A DNA stretch of 64,000 nucleotides from Candidatus Cloacimonadota bacterium (lineage in GTDB: Bacteria; Cloacimonadota; Cloacimonadia; Cloacimonadales; Cloacimonadaceae), in assembly GCA_012839325.1 (NCBI GenBank), contig DUNQ01000125.1, positions 1-64,000 on the forward strand, read 5' to 3'. Shown here in pieces: positions 31,143 to 39,219 of the stretch. The notes below the pieces were generated by a model. It was given only the letters and a program-made list of their open reading frames with translations. It had not been told where the DNA came from and made no database searches. Made by a program: the position numbers and the translations under genes. Position 1 is the first letter of the stretch, and each line of letters starts with the position of its first letter.

Positions 31143-32903
31143 ATGCAAACATTCAAAACTATTATGCCTTATCTCAAAAAGAGTTATAGGCACATTCTCG
31201 GAGGCATCTTTGTTTTGATCTTGGTGGATATTGTTCAGCTCATCACGCCAAAGATCATGCAATATGCAATCGATAATATCCAGCAAAGATCAATCGATAA
31301 CGTCGGTCTGATCAAGATTGCACTGATCATCATTGCGCTGGCTTTCGCGGTCATGATACTGCGATTCTTCTGGCGAATGTTGATCATCGGCAATTCGCAT
31401 AGGATAGAAAAAGGGATGAGGCAGGATTTTTATGACCATCTGCTCAGCCTCTCGCAAAATTACTTTAATAAGAGTAAGATCGGCGACCTTATGGCATATG
31501 CTACCAACGACTTACACTCGGTGCGAATGCTATTTGGAATGGGGCTTATCGCGGCGATGGATATAGTTCTCATGACCGTTGCAAGCTTCTCTTTCATGGT
31601 CTCTATCGACTTCAAACTCACGCTTTTAGCCATCATTCCCATGCCTTTCCTCTCTATCACAATCACTTACTTCGGAAGAAAGATGCACAGGCGCTTTGCC
31701 AAGGTGCAGGCGGCTTTTGCCTCCATGAGCGGACGCATCCAGGAGAGCATCTCCGGCATTCGCATCATCAAGGCTTTCTCTCAGGAAAAAAGTGAATTGG
31801 AGAAAGTGGACGAAGTCTCAATGGAGTATGTAAATCAGAATATCTCCATGGCGAAGATTGCCGGTTTCTTCCATCCTTTCCAAGGCTTTGTGATCTCTTG
31901 CTCCATGATTATCACGCTGTATTTCGGCGGACGCGCCACCATTCGCGGAGACATCACCATAGGCGGCTTTATCGCCTTCTTCCAATATCTCGGAATGATG
32001 GTCTGGCCTATGATTGCCATCGGTTGGATAGTTGATATGTATCAGAGAGGAACAGCATCGCTGAAGCGCCTCAATAAGATATTTGATGCAGTGCCTGAGA
32101 TCGACGATAGTCAGGCAAATCACAACATCACCAAGCTGGAAGGTAAGATAGATATCAAAGACCTCACCTTCCGTTATGAGGATGATCTGCCGCTTATTTT
32201 CAAAGACATCAGCGTTTGCATAGACAGTGGTAAGACCCTTGCCATCGTGGGCCCCACGGGTTGCGGCAAGACCTCGCTTATCGAGCTCATGGTTCGCATC
32301 TACAATCCGCCCAAAAACACCATCTTTATCGACGATTATGAACTCTATCGCATCCCGCTGAAGGTGCTCAGACGCGACATGGTTCTCGTTCCGCAGGATA
32401 TCTTCCTCTTTAGCGAAACCATTGCAAATAACATCCGTCTCGGCAATCCCGATGCCACCATGGAAGAGGTTTACGAAGCGGCAAAGATAGCAAACGTCTA
32501 TGAAGATATTATGGAATTTGACCATCAGTTTGAAACTGTGGTAGGAGAGCGCGGACTCACCCTTTCCGGCGGACAAAAACAGCGTGTGGCAATCGCCCGT
32601 GCGCTGCTTACAGATCCGCAGATACTCATCTTGGACGATGCCCTCTCGGCTGTGGATACCAAGACAGAGCGCCACATCCTCAGGCGCCTGATTGCCACTC
32701 GCGAGGGCAAGACCACCATCATCATTGCCCACCGTATATCTTCTATACAGCATGCGGATAAGATCATCGTATTAGACGACATGGTGATCAAAGAGCATGG
32801 CACACACGATTCGCTGATCAGAACCGGCGGCATCTATGCTGACTTGCACGAGAAACAGCGCATAAGAGCGCGCCTTGAAGATGAAGAGGAGGTGCAATCA
32901 TGA
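31143..32903 (+). CDS. ABC exporter half-transporter with degenerate ATP site
   Basis: This 586-residue protein has six N-terminal helices (to about 310) and a nucleotide-binding domain. Walker A is GPTGCGKTS (about 370-378), the signature LSGGQ (about 474-478) and Walker B ILILDDALS, where Asp499 replaces the usual catalytic Glu. This is the mark of the degenerate subunit of heterodimeric exporters such as TM287/288 or BmrCD. The next gene overlaps by ATGA and supplies the complementary half. The transport substrate (drug, lipid or peptide) cannot be told from sequence. The 177-bp gap upstream shows no further gene. Confidence 0.93.
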   Translation: MQTFKTIMPYLKKSYRHILGGIFVLILVDIVQLITPKIMQYAIDNIQQRSIDNVGLIKIALIIIALAFAVMILRFFWRMLIIGNSHRIEKGMRQDFYDHLLSLSQNYFNKSKIGDLMAYATNDLHSVRMLFGMGLIAAMDIVLMTVASFSFMVSIDFKLTLLAIIPMPFLSITITYFGRKMHRRFAKVQAAFASMSGRIQESISGIRIIKAFSQEKSELEKVDEVSMEYVNQNISMAKIAGFFHPFQGFVISCSMIITLYFGGRATIRGDITIGGFIAFFQYLGMMVWPMIAIGWIVDMYQRGTASLKRLNKIFDAVPEIDDSQANHNITKLEGKIDIKDLTFRYEDDLPLIFKDISVCIDSGKTLAIVGPTGCGKTSLIELMVRIYNPPKNTIFIDDYELYRIPLKVLRRDMVLVPQDIFLFSETIANNIRLGNPDATMEEVYEAAKIANVYEDIMEFDHQFETVVGERGLTLSGGQKQRVAIARALLTDPQILILDDALSAVDTKTERHILRRLIATREGKTTIIIAHRISSIQHADKIIVLDDMVIKEHGTHDSLIRTGGIYADLHEKQRIRARLEDEEEVQS

Positions 32904-35068
32904 TGCGCGGCGGAGGCGGCGGCGGACGCGGAAGAGGATACGTCGATGACGACCTCAAAGGAAGAATTTACGACCGTAGATTGTATGGCAAGCTTGCCTA
33001 CTATCTCAAACCATATCTCAAGTGGGTAATCATCTCATTCTTGGTGCTGATGCTGGTGACGGGCGCCGAGTTGGTAACCCCTCTTATTCAGCAAACAGCG
33101 ATTGACGAGCATATAGTATCCGATAAGACCGTTGCGATATTCACCAGCGAGGCGGAGCACGACGACTTCGTAAACCGCCACAAGGTGGTCAAATATCAGG
33201 ACTACTCTCACGACGGTACTTACTTCGTGGTCTTTGCTCCCAAAGAACGCAACAAGATAGATCAGCCCATCTTGATTGATCTTGAAGAGCGCGGCATTCT
33301 CAGCAAGATCCCCGTTCAGATCGTGCCGGATAACGAGAACAATCGCGAGATATTCTCCGAGAGATTCAGGCTGATCGAGAGCCCCGAGGACGAGATTAGC
33401 ACATTAGACGGCTATTTCCTCATCGGCGGAAACAAGCTGGCGATCAACTTAGAAAAGCTCAACGAACTGGGCAGCAAAGAGAAGCTCACAGTGCGCAGCG
33501 ATTCCTCACGCTCACTGTTCATGTTAGCGATGATATTCCTGCTGATTATCACGATACGCTTCATCTCAGGATACTTTCAGACTGTGATCACCACCGTCTT
33601 TTCCCAGAGAGCGATGAACGACCTCAGGCATGACGTATTTGCTCACTTGCAACGCATGCCCACCCAATATTTTGATAAGAACCCCGTAGGCAGGCTGGTG
33701 ACGCGCGTGACGAACGACATCCGCGCCATAGACGAGATGCTTGCCAGCGGCGTGATCACAATAGTCCAAGACGTGATCCTCATTATCGCGATCGTCACTT
33801 TGATGATGGTGCTGGATTACAAACTTGCGCTCGTGAGCATGGCGATACTCCCCGTAGTTGTTTGGGTAATCGTCTATTTCCGTAAACGCACGCGCATCAT
33901 CTATCGTGAAGTGCGTAAATATCTTGCCCAGCTGAATGCCACACTTGCCGAGCACATTTCAGGACAAAAGATCATCCAGCTTTTCAACCAATACAGCCAA
34001 AAGCGCGATGAATTTGCAGACATCAATCAGACCTACTTCCTCACCTCGATGAAGCAGCTCAGGCTCTTCGCCTTTTTCCGCCCCGTCATTCACGTATCAT
34101 CCCAGATCGCGGCGGCAATCATCATCTGGTATGGCGGTGGTCAGATACTGCAAAACACCATCACCATCGGTCTTCTGATGGCTTTCACGCAATACATTCG
34201 CAGGCTTTTTGAGCCCATCAACGACTTCAGTGAGAAGATAAACGTATTGCAGGGCGCACTCGCCGGTGCAGAGCGCATCTTCGACCTCATGGACCTTGAT
34301 CCCGAAGATTATAAAGACGAGCTGATGAGCGAGGTCAAGCTCACAGGCGAGATAGAATTTGAGAACGTGTGGATGGCTTACAACCCCGGTGAATGGGTGC
34401 TGAAAGACATCAGTTTCAAGATCCGCCCCGGTGAGAAGATAGCCCTCGTAGGACACACCGGCAGCGGCAAAACAACGATTGTGAACCTCATCTTAGGCAT
34501 GTATCCCTACCAAAAAGGGCGCATACTGATAGACGGCAAAGAGCTTGATGAATATGCCCTCAGAGACATTCGCTCAAACGTTGGAATAGTACAGCAGGAT
34601 GTATTTATCTTCAGCGGAGACATTGCCGAGAACATAGCTTTGAACAACAAAGACCTCACCTTGGAAGAGATCACCCAGATGGCGACTTATGTGAACGCAG
34701 ACAAGTTCATCCGCCAATTGCCCCAGCAATATCACGAGCCTGTGATGGAGCGCGGCGCCACTCTTTCCACAGGGCAGAGACAGCTCATAGCTTTTGCCCG
34801 CGTATTGGCTTACGATCCCTCCATCTTCATCCTCGATGAAGCCACCAGCAATATCGATACCGAGACGGAGATACTCATCCAAGACGCGCTCGAGAAGCTG
34901 ATACAAGAGCGAACTTCGATTATCATCGCACACAGACTATCCACGATCCAGCATGCCGACCGCATTATCGTGCTCCACAAAGGCAAGATAGTTGAGATAG
35001 GCTCACACTTCGATCTTTTGGATAGAAAAGGTTTATATTACGACCTTTACCGTTTGCAATACACTTAA
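32900..35068 (+). CDS. ABC exporter half-transporter with long extracytoplasmic insert
   Basis: This 722-residue partner subunit starts with a Gly/Arg-rich tail (MMRGGGGGGRGRG). Between the first and second transmembrane helices lies an insert of about 130 residues (roughly 75-205) that should face the periplasm. The nucleotide domain has Walker A GHTGSGKTT (about 518-526), an unusual signature LSTGQ (about 622-626) and a normal Walker B with Glu647 (FILDEATS). The altered signature would face the degenerate Walker motifs of the first subunit, so both defects fall in the same composite ATP site and leave one intact site. This is the pattern of asymmetric exporters. Start ATG 32900 overlaps the preceding stop; ATG 32903 is an alternative. 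Confidence 0.93.
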   Translation: MMRGGGGGGRGRGYVDDDLKGRIYDRRLYGKLAYYLKPYLKWVIISFLVLMLVTGAELVTPLIQQTAIDEHIVSDKTVAIFTSEAEHDDFVNRHKVVKYQDYSHDGTYFVVFAPKERNKIDQPILIDLEERGILSKIPVQIVPDNENNREIFSERFRLIESPEDEISTLDGYFLIGGNKLAINLEKLNELGSKEKLTVRSDSSRSLFMLAMIFLLIITIRFISGYFQTVITTVFSQRAMNDLRHDVFAHLQRMPTQYFDKNPVGRLVTRVTNDIRAIDEMLASGVITIVQDVILIIAIVTLMMVLDYKLALVSMAILPVVVWVIVYFRKRTRIIYREVRKYLAQLNATLAEHISGQKIIQLFNQYSQKRDEFADINQTYFLTSMKQLRLFAFFRPVIHVSSQIAAAIIIWYGGGQILQNTITIGLLMAFTQYIRRLFEPINDFSEKINVLQGALAGAERIFDLMDLDPEDYKDELMSEVKLTGEIEFENVWMAYNPGEWVLKDISFKIRPGEKIALVGHTGSGKTTIVNLILGMYPYQKGRILIDGKELDEYALRDIRSNVGIVQQDVFIFSGDIAENIALNNKDLTLEEITQMATYVNADKFIRQLPQQYHEPVMERGATLSTGQRQLIAFARVLAYDPSIFILDEATSNIDTETEILIQDALEKLIQERTSIIIAHRLSTIQHADRIIVLHKGKIVEIGSHFDLLDRKGLYYDLYRLQYT

Positions 35069-35093
35069 TCAACGCATGAATGCAAAATTATGA

Positions 35094-35123
35094 TTGACAA
35101 AATGTTGAACTTAGATTTACTAT
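35094..35123 (+). promoter_or_regulatory. Possible promoter of the surface-protein gene
   Basis: TTGACA (35094-35099) and TACTAT (35118-35123) are 18 bp apart, about 35 bp before the start codon and just after the ABC exporter genes. The spacing is plausible and the -35 is perfect, but the -10 matches only four of six positions. Confidence 0.4.
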
Positions 35124-35158
35124 GTAAAAAGACAAAACAGCGATCTATAGGAGGATCA

Positions 35159-37954
35159 ATGAGAAAATATTGGTTATTTGTTTTGGCTGTCGTTTTCATG
35201 GCCACTCTCGGTGCAAGCCGGGTTGAACTGATTGCCTACGAAGAGACTTTCGATGGCGATATTTCAGAATGGCATCACTACGACGGAGCCGAAAGCCCGA
35301 ACAACTGGCACATCCACGATTTTGGCGGAGCTCAAGGCGACGTATGGTGGATGGGAGATCCCGCACTCGCGTCAGGCGGACATCCCGGCGGATATTACAA
35401 CCGTCAGTATCTCGTACTGGATACCCCTGCGCAGACTCTTACGGCAGCAAATGCCACACTTACTTTCAAAATGAGACTCGGTCTCGAAGATCCCGCCCCG
35501 CATGATGATTATGACGGCTGGGACTCTGCAAACGTTCGTCTTTCCACAGACGGAGGAACCACCTGGCAAGTAATACAGGGAACCCCTCCTTACCATTTCA
35601 CAAGCTCTTATGCTTTTGGTAATATCCATGGTGAAGGTCTCGGCATCCCCGGTTGGGGCGGAATACACACGGACTGGATCAGCGCAAGCTTTGATCTCAG
35701 CAGCTATGTCGGCCAGAGCGTAAAGATTCGCTTTGCCTTTGGTTCAGACCCCGCTTACAATACCTCGGATAACCCTGCCCTCTTTGGATTCATGGTGGAC
35801 GACATTTCTTTTGGCGGATACACAAACAATGGCGTTGACGATGGTCAAATGGTTGCCAGCAGCATGGTTCCCCTCGGCGGAGACCTCTGGCATCTCTCTC
35901 AAGAGGCCGATGCACCTTCCCAACCCTATGCAATGAAAAACCAAAACGCTCAAGGCACTTATAACCAAAATATGATGAACTATCTCGTCAGCCCCGTAAT
36001 CACCCTTCCTTCAGCCGGTGAGATCAAAGCCGACTTTATGATCAAAGGTGATTTCCAAGACGCCGGAACATTTCCGGACACCGCATATTTTGGCTGGGAA
36101 ATCTCTCCCGATGCCGGTTTGACTTGGAACGCAATGAGCAACCCCTATGCTGATCCCGATGGAACAAACTACGTCTATTCAGACGCTCCCGATTTTTGGG
36201 CTTCCATGGTGGAAAGCTATTCCTTGGATGGATACGTTACCGAATATGCCGGACAAGATGTGAGATTCCGCTGGTATTTCCAAAGCACCGGCCACCAACC
36301 TCAAGGAACGGGAATCATGATAGACAACTTCCGCATTTACAATGAGATCCATATCGCTGTCCCCTCAGATCTGACAGCAGACGTTGACGGCTCGAGCGTG
36401 GAACTCAATTGGACAGCAGCCGGCGGCGGCGGTGGCGGCGGCGAAGAAGGCTGGCTATCCTATGACAGTGGATTCAATGGCGGAAACGCAATCGGAACCA
36501 ACAGTGAATCAGACTTTGACGTAGCAATAAAATGGGACTCCTATGGCGATGAAAACAGCATCTACCCCTATGTTGGCATGAATGTCACCAAGATCAAATT
36601 CTTCCCCAATGAGCCCCAGTGCGAATACTCGATTCGTCTCTACACCGGCGGCGGACTCCAAGTGGTATTTGACCAATTGGTTCCAAACGTCACAATAGGA
36701 CAATGGAACGAGGTCACTCTGAATACTCCCTACACCATTCCTTCCGGAACGAACTTTGCAGCAGGATATCGCTGTGATACCATGACAGGACACCCTGCAG
36801 GAATAGACGATACACCTGCCGTAAACGGTTATGGAAACATGATCAAACTCGGAGGCTGGAGCTCTCTCTTAGACCTCGCCGACATTGATGGCAACTGGAA
36901 CTTAGCCATGTATGTGGAAGATGCAAACGGCCGCGAATACGTGGTAAGCAACCTCCCCGTTGAAAACGAAAGCTATGCAAGCGCTCCCCTGCAGAAAGTG
37001 AAAACAAGATATGCAGAGCGCAACACTCCTAATTCCTACAACATCTATCGTGATGGAATCGCCATTGGCGAAGTGGAAGGAACTCAGACCACATTCACGG
37101 ATCTGAACGTAGAAACCGGATTGCACAGCTACTATGTAACTGCAATATTTGACATCCACGAATCCGAACCTTCAAATACCGCTTATGCCTTCATTATCGG
37201 CGACGAATCAACCGTTTTAGCTCATGATGACGGAACTTCCGAAACAGACATCACTGTAGGTTCAAACCGTCAATTGGCAGTGAAGTTTGATACTCCGGAT
37301 GAACGCAATGCAACCTTGCAGTATGCTGCAGTTTATATCCACACACTGAATACCTCGGCAATCATGCTTCGCGTATTTGAGGTAGGCCCCACAGGCATGC
37401 CCGGCGGACAACTTGCCCAGATCCAATACCCCGCTGCAAACGTGGCTCCCGGCTGGAACTACATCCCCTTCACCCAGCCTTTGACCATCACCGGCGGTGA
37501 GTTCTTCTTGGGAGTCCTGGAAGTACCCGGCGCATCTTTTATAGGCTTGGATACGGATAACAGCGGTCACGCTTACATCAATCCCGGTGGACAGTGGCAA
37601 GCTTACGACGAAGGCGAGATCATGATTCGCGCAATCGTTGAACTTGCTGTGGACAACCAGGATGAAGTGGCACCCGTGATTGTTCTGGATGCTACAAACT
37701 ATCCTAACCCCTTCAACCCCCATACCACCATCGCTTACAGCGTTCCTGAAAGCGGTTTGACCTCGGTTAAGATCTATAACCTCAAAGGTCAGATGGTTAA
37801 CACCTTGGTAAACAAGGAAATGGAAAGCGGAAATCACAGCATTGCTTGGAACGGATTAGACCACTCCGGCAAGGCTGTTTCCAGCGGAATCTATTTCCTC
37901 AAGGTTGAAAACAACGGTAAAGCAATAAGACGCAAAATCTTGCTCTCTAAATAA
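35159..37954 (+). CDS. Secreted surface protein with nested Fn3 domain and Por/T9SS-type sorting tail
   Basis: The protein has 931 residues. Start ATG 35159 has AGGAGG at 35149-35154 and gives a clear signal peptide (MRKYWLFVLAVVFMATLGAS). Residues about 25-230 and 235-395 look like two beta-jellyroll (choice-of-anchor/MAM-like) domains with NNWHIHDFGG and FMVDDISFGG motifs. A fibronectin type III domain begins at about 400 (PSDLTADVDGSSVELNWT), is broken by a run of seven Gly and about 200 residues, then resumes at about 622 (NSYNIYRDGIAIGEVEG). A further beta domain (about 685-835) resembles the inserted one. The last 85 residues, from NYPNPFNPHTTIAYSVP to the end, are a Por-type sorting tail ending KILLSK, implying export through a type IX-like system. 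A strong terminator follows. The ligand or enzyme activity is unknown. Confidence 0.9.
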   Translation: MRKYWLFVLAVVFMATLGASRVELIAYEETFDGDISEWHHYDGAESPNNWHIHDFGGAQGDVWWMGDPALASGGHPGGYYNRQYLVLDTPAQTLTAANATLTFKMRLGLEDPAPHDDYDGWDSANVRLSTDGGTTWQVIQGTPPYHFTSSYAFGNIHGEGLGIPGWGGIHTDWISASFDLSSYVGQSVKIRFAFGSDPAYNTSDNPALFGFMVDDISFGGYTNNGVDDGQMVASSMVPLGGDLWHLSQEADAPSQPYAMKNQNAQGTYNQNMMNYLVSPVITLPSAGEIKADFMIKGDFQDAGTFPDTAYFGWEISPDAGLTWNAMSNPYADPDGTNYVYSDAPDFWASMVESYSLDGYVTEYAGQDVRFRWYFQSTGHQPQGTGIMIDNFRIYNEIHIAVPSDLTADVDGSSVELNWTAAGGGGGGGEEGWLSYDSGFNGGNAIGTNSESDFDVAIKWDSYGDENSIYPYVGMNVTKIKFFPNEPQCEYSIRLYTGGGLQVVFDQLVPNVTIGQWNEVTLNTPYTIPSGTNFAAGYRCDTMTGHPAGIDDTPAVNGYGNMIKLGGWSSLLDLADIDGNWNLAMYVEDANGREYVVSNLPVENESYASAPLQKVKTRYAERNTPNSYNIYRDGIAIGEVEGTQTTFTDLNVETGLHSYYVTAIFDIHESEPSNTAYAFIIGDESTVLAHDDGTSETDITVGSNRQLAVKFDTPDERNATLQYAAVYIHTLNTSAIMLRVFEVGPTGMPGGQLAQIQYPAANVAPGWNYIPFTQPLTITGGEFFLGVLEVPGASFIGLDTDNSGHAYINPGGQWQAYDEGEIMIRAIVELAVDNQDEVAPVIVLDATNYPNPFNPHTTIAYSVPESGLTSVKIYNLKGQMVNTLVNKEMESGNHSIAWNGLDHSGKAVSSGIYFLKVENNGKAIRRKILLSK

Positions 37955-37985
37955 AGCAAGAATCTAATATAATAGATAAAATCAT

Positions 37986-38018
37986 CCCCCGTCTCGAAAG
38001 AGGCGGGGGTATTTTATT
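37986..38018 (+). terminator. Strong intrinsic terminator after surface-protein gene
   Basis: CCCCCG (37986-37991) pairs with CGGGGG (38004-38009). A T-G wobble and CTC/GAG extend it to a 10-bp stem capped by GAAA. A TATTTTATTT tail follows. Confidence 0.93.
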
Positions 38019-38086
38019 TGGTGCAAAATAGGTGTTATATCTGACTAATACACCTCGATCGCGAGCAAAAACCTGATAACTTAGTG

Positions 38087-38186
38087 CTTCCTTATTAGAT
38101 ACAGCTTAGCTTCTGCCTATGATGTGGTCATGGTGATGACCATATCATGACCACATCATGAGCAGAATCCAATAAGGAAGAGGTGG
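38087..38186. repeat. Dispersed palindromic repeat, family 1, copy C (core inverted)
   Basis: The left flank is CTTCCTTATTAGA (38087-38099 region) and the right flank CCAATAAGGAAGAGGTGG (38169-38186) matches copy B in the same orientation. The 37-bp core at 38121-38157, however, matches copies A and B only as its reverse complement (35/37 to A, 33/37 to B). It has a perfect 12-bp inverted repeat at its ends (GATGTGGTCATG / CATGACCACATC). It lies between the terminator of the surface-protein gene and the tRNA cluster. The rest of 38019-38377 has small inverted repeats (AGGTGT/ACACCT near 38033-38056) but no gene that I can support. Confidence 0.85.
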
Positions 38187-38377
38187 AAATCAGCCTTGTG
38201 GGGTGCAAAAAAATGAGGCGAAAAGCTCTTTTACTCAAAATGAGCTTAGTATATGATATATAATAAGTAAGAGGGATTAATCACAGCTTTCCCGGCGTAT
38301 TAATTTAATAAAATATAAAAATTTTCTTGACATTTTTAGGCAAGTTATTTCCTTGGCTCTTACACGATAAATTAAAC

Positions 38378-38452
38378 GGTCCAGTAACTCAGTGGTAGAG
38401 TATCTGCCTTTTAAGCAGGGAGTCGATGGTTCGAATCCATCCTGGATCACCA
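38378..38452 (+). tRNA. tRNA-Lys (anticodon TTT)
   Basis: Acceptor GGTCCAG pairs with CTGGATC (one G-T wobble). The anticodon stem TCTGC/GCAGG with loop CTTTTAA gives TTT, and the T stem is GATGG/CCATC. Discriminator A is followed by encoded CCA. A TTGACA at 38327-38332 upstream may be a -35 box. Confidence 0.97.
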
Positions 38453-38462
38453 AGATATTTGC

Positions 38463-38537
38463 GACCCCTTCGTCTATCGGTTAGGACTCAAGGTTTTCAT
38501 TCTTGCAAGAGGGGTTCGATTCCCCTAGGGGTCGCCA
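38463..38537 (+). tRNA. tRNA-Glu (anticodon TTC)
   Basis: Acceptor GACCCCT pairs with AGGGGTC. The anticodon stem CAAGG/TCTTG with loop TTTTCAT gives TTC, and the T stem is AGGGG/CCCCT. Discriminator G is followed by encoded CCA. It starts 10 bp after tRNA-Lys and is followed by a terminator. Confidence 0.95.
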
Positions 38538-38559
38538 AATATTTAAAGAGATAGATAAA

Positions 38560-38585
38560 GGGCTGCCGTTGGCGCCCATTTTTTT
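38560..38585 (+). terminator. Intrinsic terminator between the two tRNA-Glu genes
   Basis: GGGC (38560-38563) pairs with GCCC (38574-38577), and GCC (38565-38567) pairs with GGC (38571-38573) across one bulged T. A T7 tract (38579-38585) follows directly, ending 2 bp before the next tRNA. Confidence 0.7.
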
Positions 38586-38587
38586 GC

Positions 38588-38663
38588 GTCCCGTTCGTCT
38601 AGTGGCCTAGGACTCGAGATTCTCAGTCTCGCAACAGGGGTTCGATTCCCCTACGGGATGCCA
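38588..38663 (+). tRNA. tRNA-Glu (anticodon CTC)
   Basis: Acceptor GTCCCGT pairs with ACGGGAT (terminal G-T). The anticodon stem CGAGA/TCTCG with loop TTCTCAG gives CTC. The T arm is nearly the same as in the preceding tRNA-Glu. Discriminator G is followed by encoded CCA. Confidence 0.95.
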
Positions 38664-38675
38664 TAGATTTTGATG

Positions 38676-38706
38676 GGGATTGTTTTAATAGACAGTCCCT
38701 TTTTTT
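38676..38706 (+). terminator. Intrinsic terminator after tRNA-Glu(CTC)
   Basis: GGGATTG (38676-38682) pairs with CAGTCCC (38693-38699) with one wobble. A run of seven T (38700-38706) follows. Confidence 0.8.
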
Positions 38707-38851
38707 ATGCTTTCAATTTTGCTGAGATTCATGAGACTAAAAAGGCGGCGAAATGGGGAGCATCAGCGAGTTTGAAAGTAGCTATACCCGCGACGCTCTC
38801 AGCCGTCTTAATATATTCTACTAAAAAAACAGGCGATTCACCCCTTTTTCC

Positions 38852-38879
38852 TTGACATTTAGCTCGCCTCGAATTGTAT
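38852..38879 (+). promoter_or_regulatory. Promoter of tRNA-Lys(CTT)
   Basis: TTGACA (38852-38857) and TTGTAT (38874-38879) are 16 bp apart and lie 14 bp before the tRNA, a layout typical of a sigma-70-type tRNA promoter. The 230-bp gap 38664-38893 holds only this promoter and the preceding terminator. Confidence 0.6.
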
Positions 38880-38893
38880 GGGGCAAATAGCGT

Positions 38894-38969
38894 GCATCTT
38901 TAGCTCAGGTGGCAGAGCAACTGACTCTTAATCAGTGGGTCCGGGGTTCGAATCCCCGAAGATGCACCA
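38894..38969 (+). tRNA. tRNA-Lys (anticodon CTT)
   Basis: Acceptor GCATCTT pairs with AAGATGC. The anticodon stem ACTGA/TCAGT with loop CTCTTAA gives CTT, and the T stem is CGGGG/CCCCG. Discriminator A is followed by encoded CCA. It has its own promoter and terminator. Confidence 0.97.
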
Positions 38970-39043
38970 GCTATTGCTTGCGGTAATTTGCTCTTTGCTC
39001 CGCCTTCTAAATGTGCTAAAGTGCGGTGAGATACATCTTGTTG

Positions 39044-39070
39044 GCCGGCTTTAGTGAGTCGGCTTTTTTT
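39044..39070 (+). terminator. Intrinsic terminator after tRNA-Lys(CTT)
   Basis: GCCGGCT (39044-39050) pairs with AGTCGGC (39057-39063) with one G-T wobble around a 6-nt loop. A T7 tract follows to 39070. Confidence 0.9.
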
Positions 39071-39167
39071 GTGTGCATATTTTTCGCATAATCTCAAAGA
39101 GCGTCCGCAATGGATATTTGATAATAAAAACCCGCTTTCGGGCAAAAATAGCTTATTATATTGTTGA

Positions 39168-39194
39168 GCGCATACACCAATGATGATGATGCGC
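39168..39194 (+). promoter_or_regulatory. Inverted repeat in the metK leader
   Basis: GCGCAT (39168-39173) and ATGCGC (39189-39194) form a perfect 6-bp inverted repeat, ending 25 bp before metK. A small hairpin CCCGCTTTCGGG lies at 39131-39142. No known SAM riboswitch core is recognisable. It may be an operator or leader hairpin. Confidence 0.3.
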
Positions 39195-39219
39195 GCCTGC
39201 TATAATGAAGGAGAAAGAA

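Noticed and set aside
31818-32753. 311-codon minus-strand frame inside the first ABC gene
   Set aside because: It overlaps conserved Walker and signature coding sequence of the plus-strand gene and has no domain of its own.
38098-38108. GATACAGCTT shared between repeat copy C of family 1 and block 1 of family 2
   Set aside because: Only ten bases match and the context differs, so chance is a sufficient explanation.
38568-38586. Possible sigma-54 promoter (TGGCGC ... TTGC) before tRNA-Glu(CTC)
   Set aside because: The spacing between GG and GC is 13 bases where 10 is required, and the stretch is a terminator.
38670-38855. 61-codon frame between tRNA-Glu and tRNA-Lys
   Set aside because: It covers the tRNA-Glu terminator and has no ribosome binding site or family resemblance.
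39080-39219. SAM riboswitch before metK
   Set aside because: I looked for SAM-I and SAM-II core elements and saw none; only a small hairpin and one inverted repeat are present.
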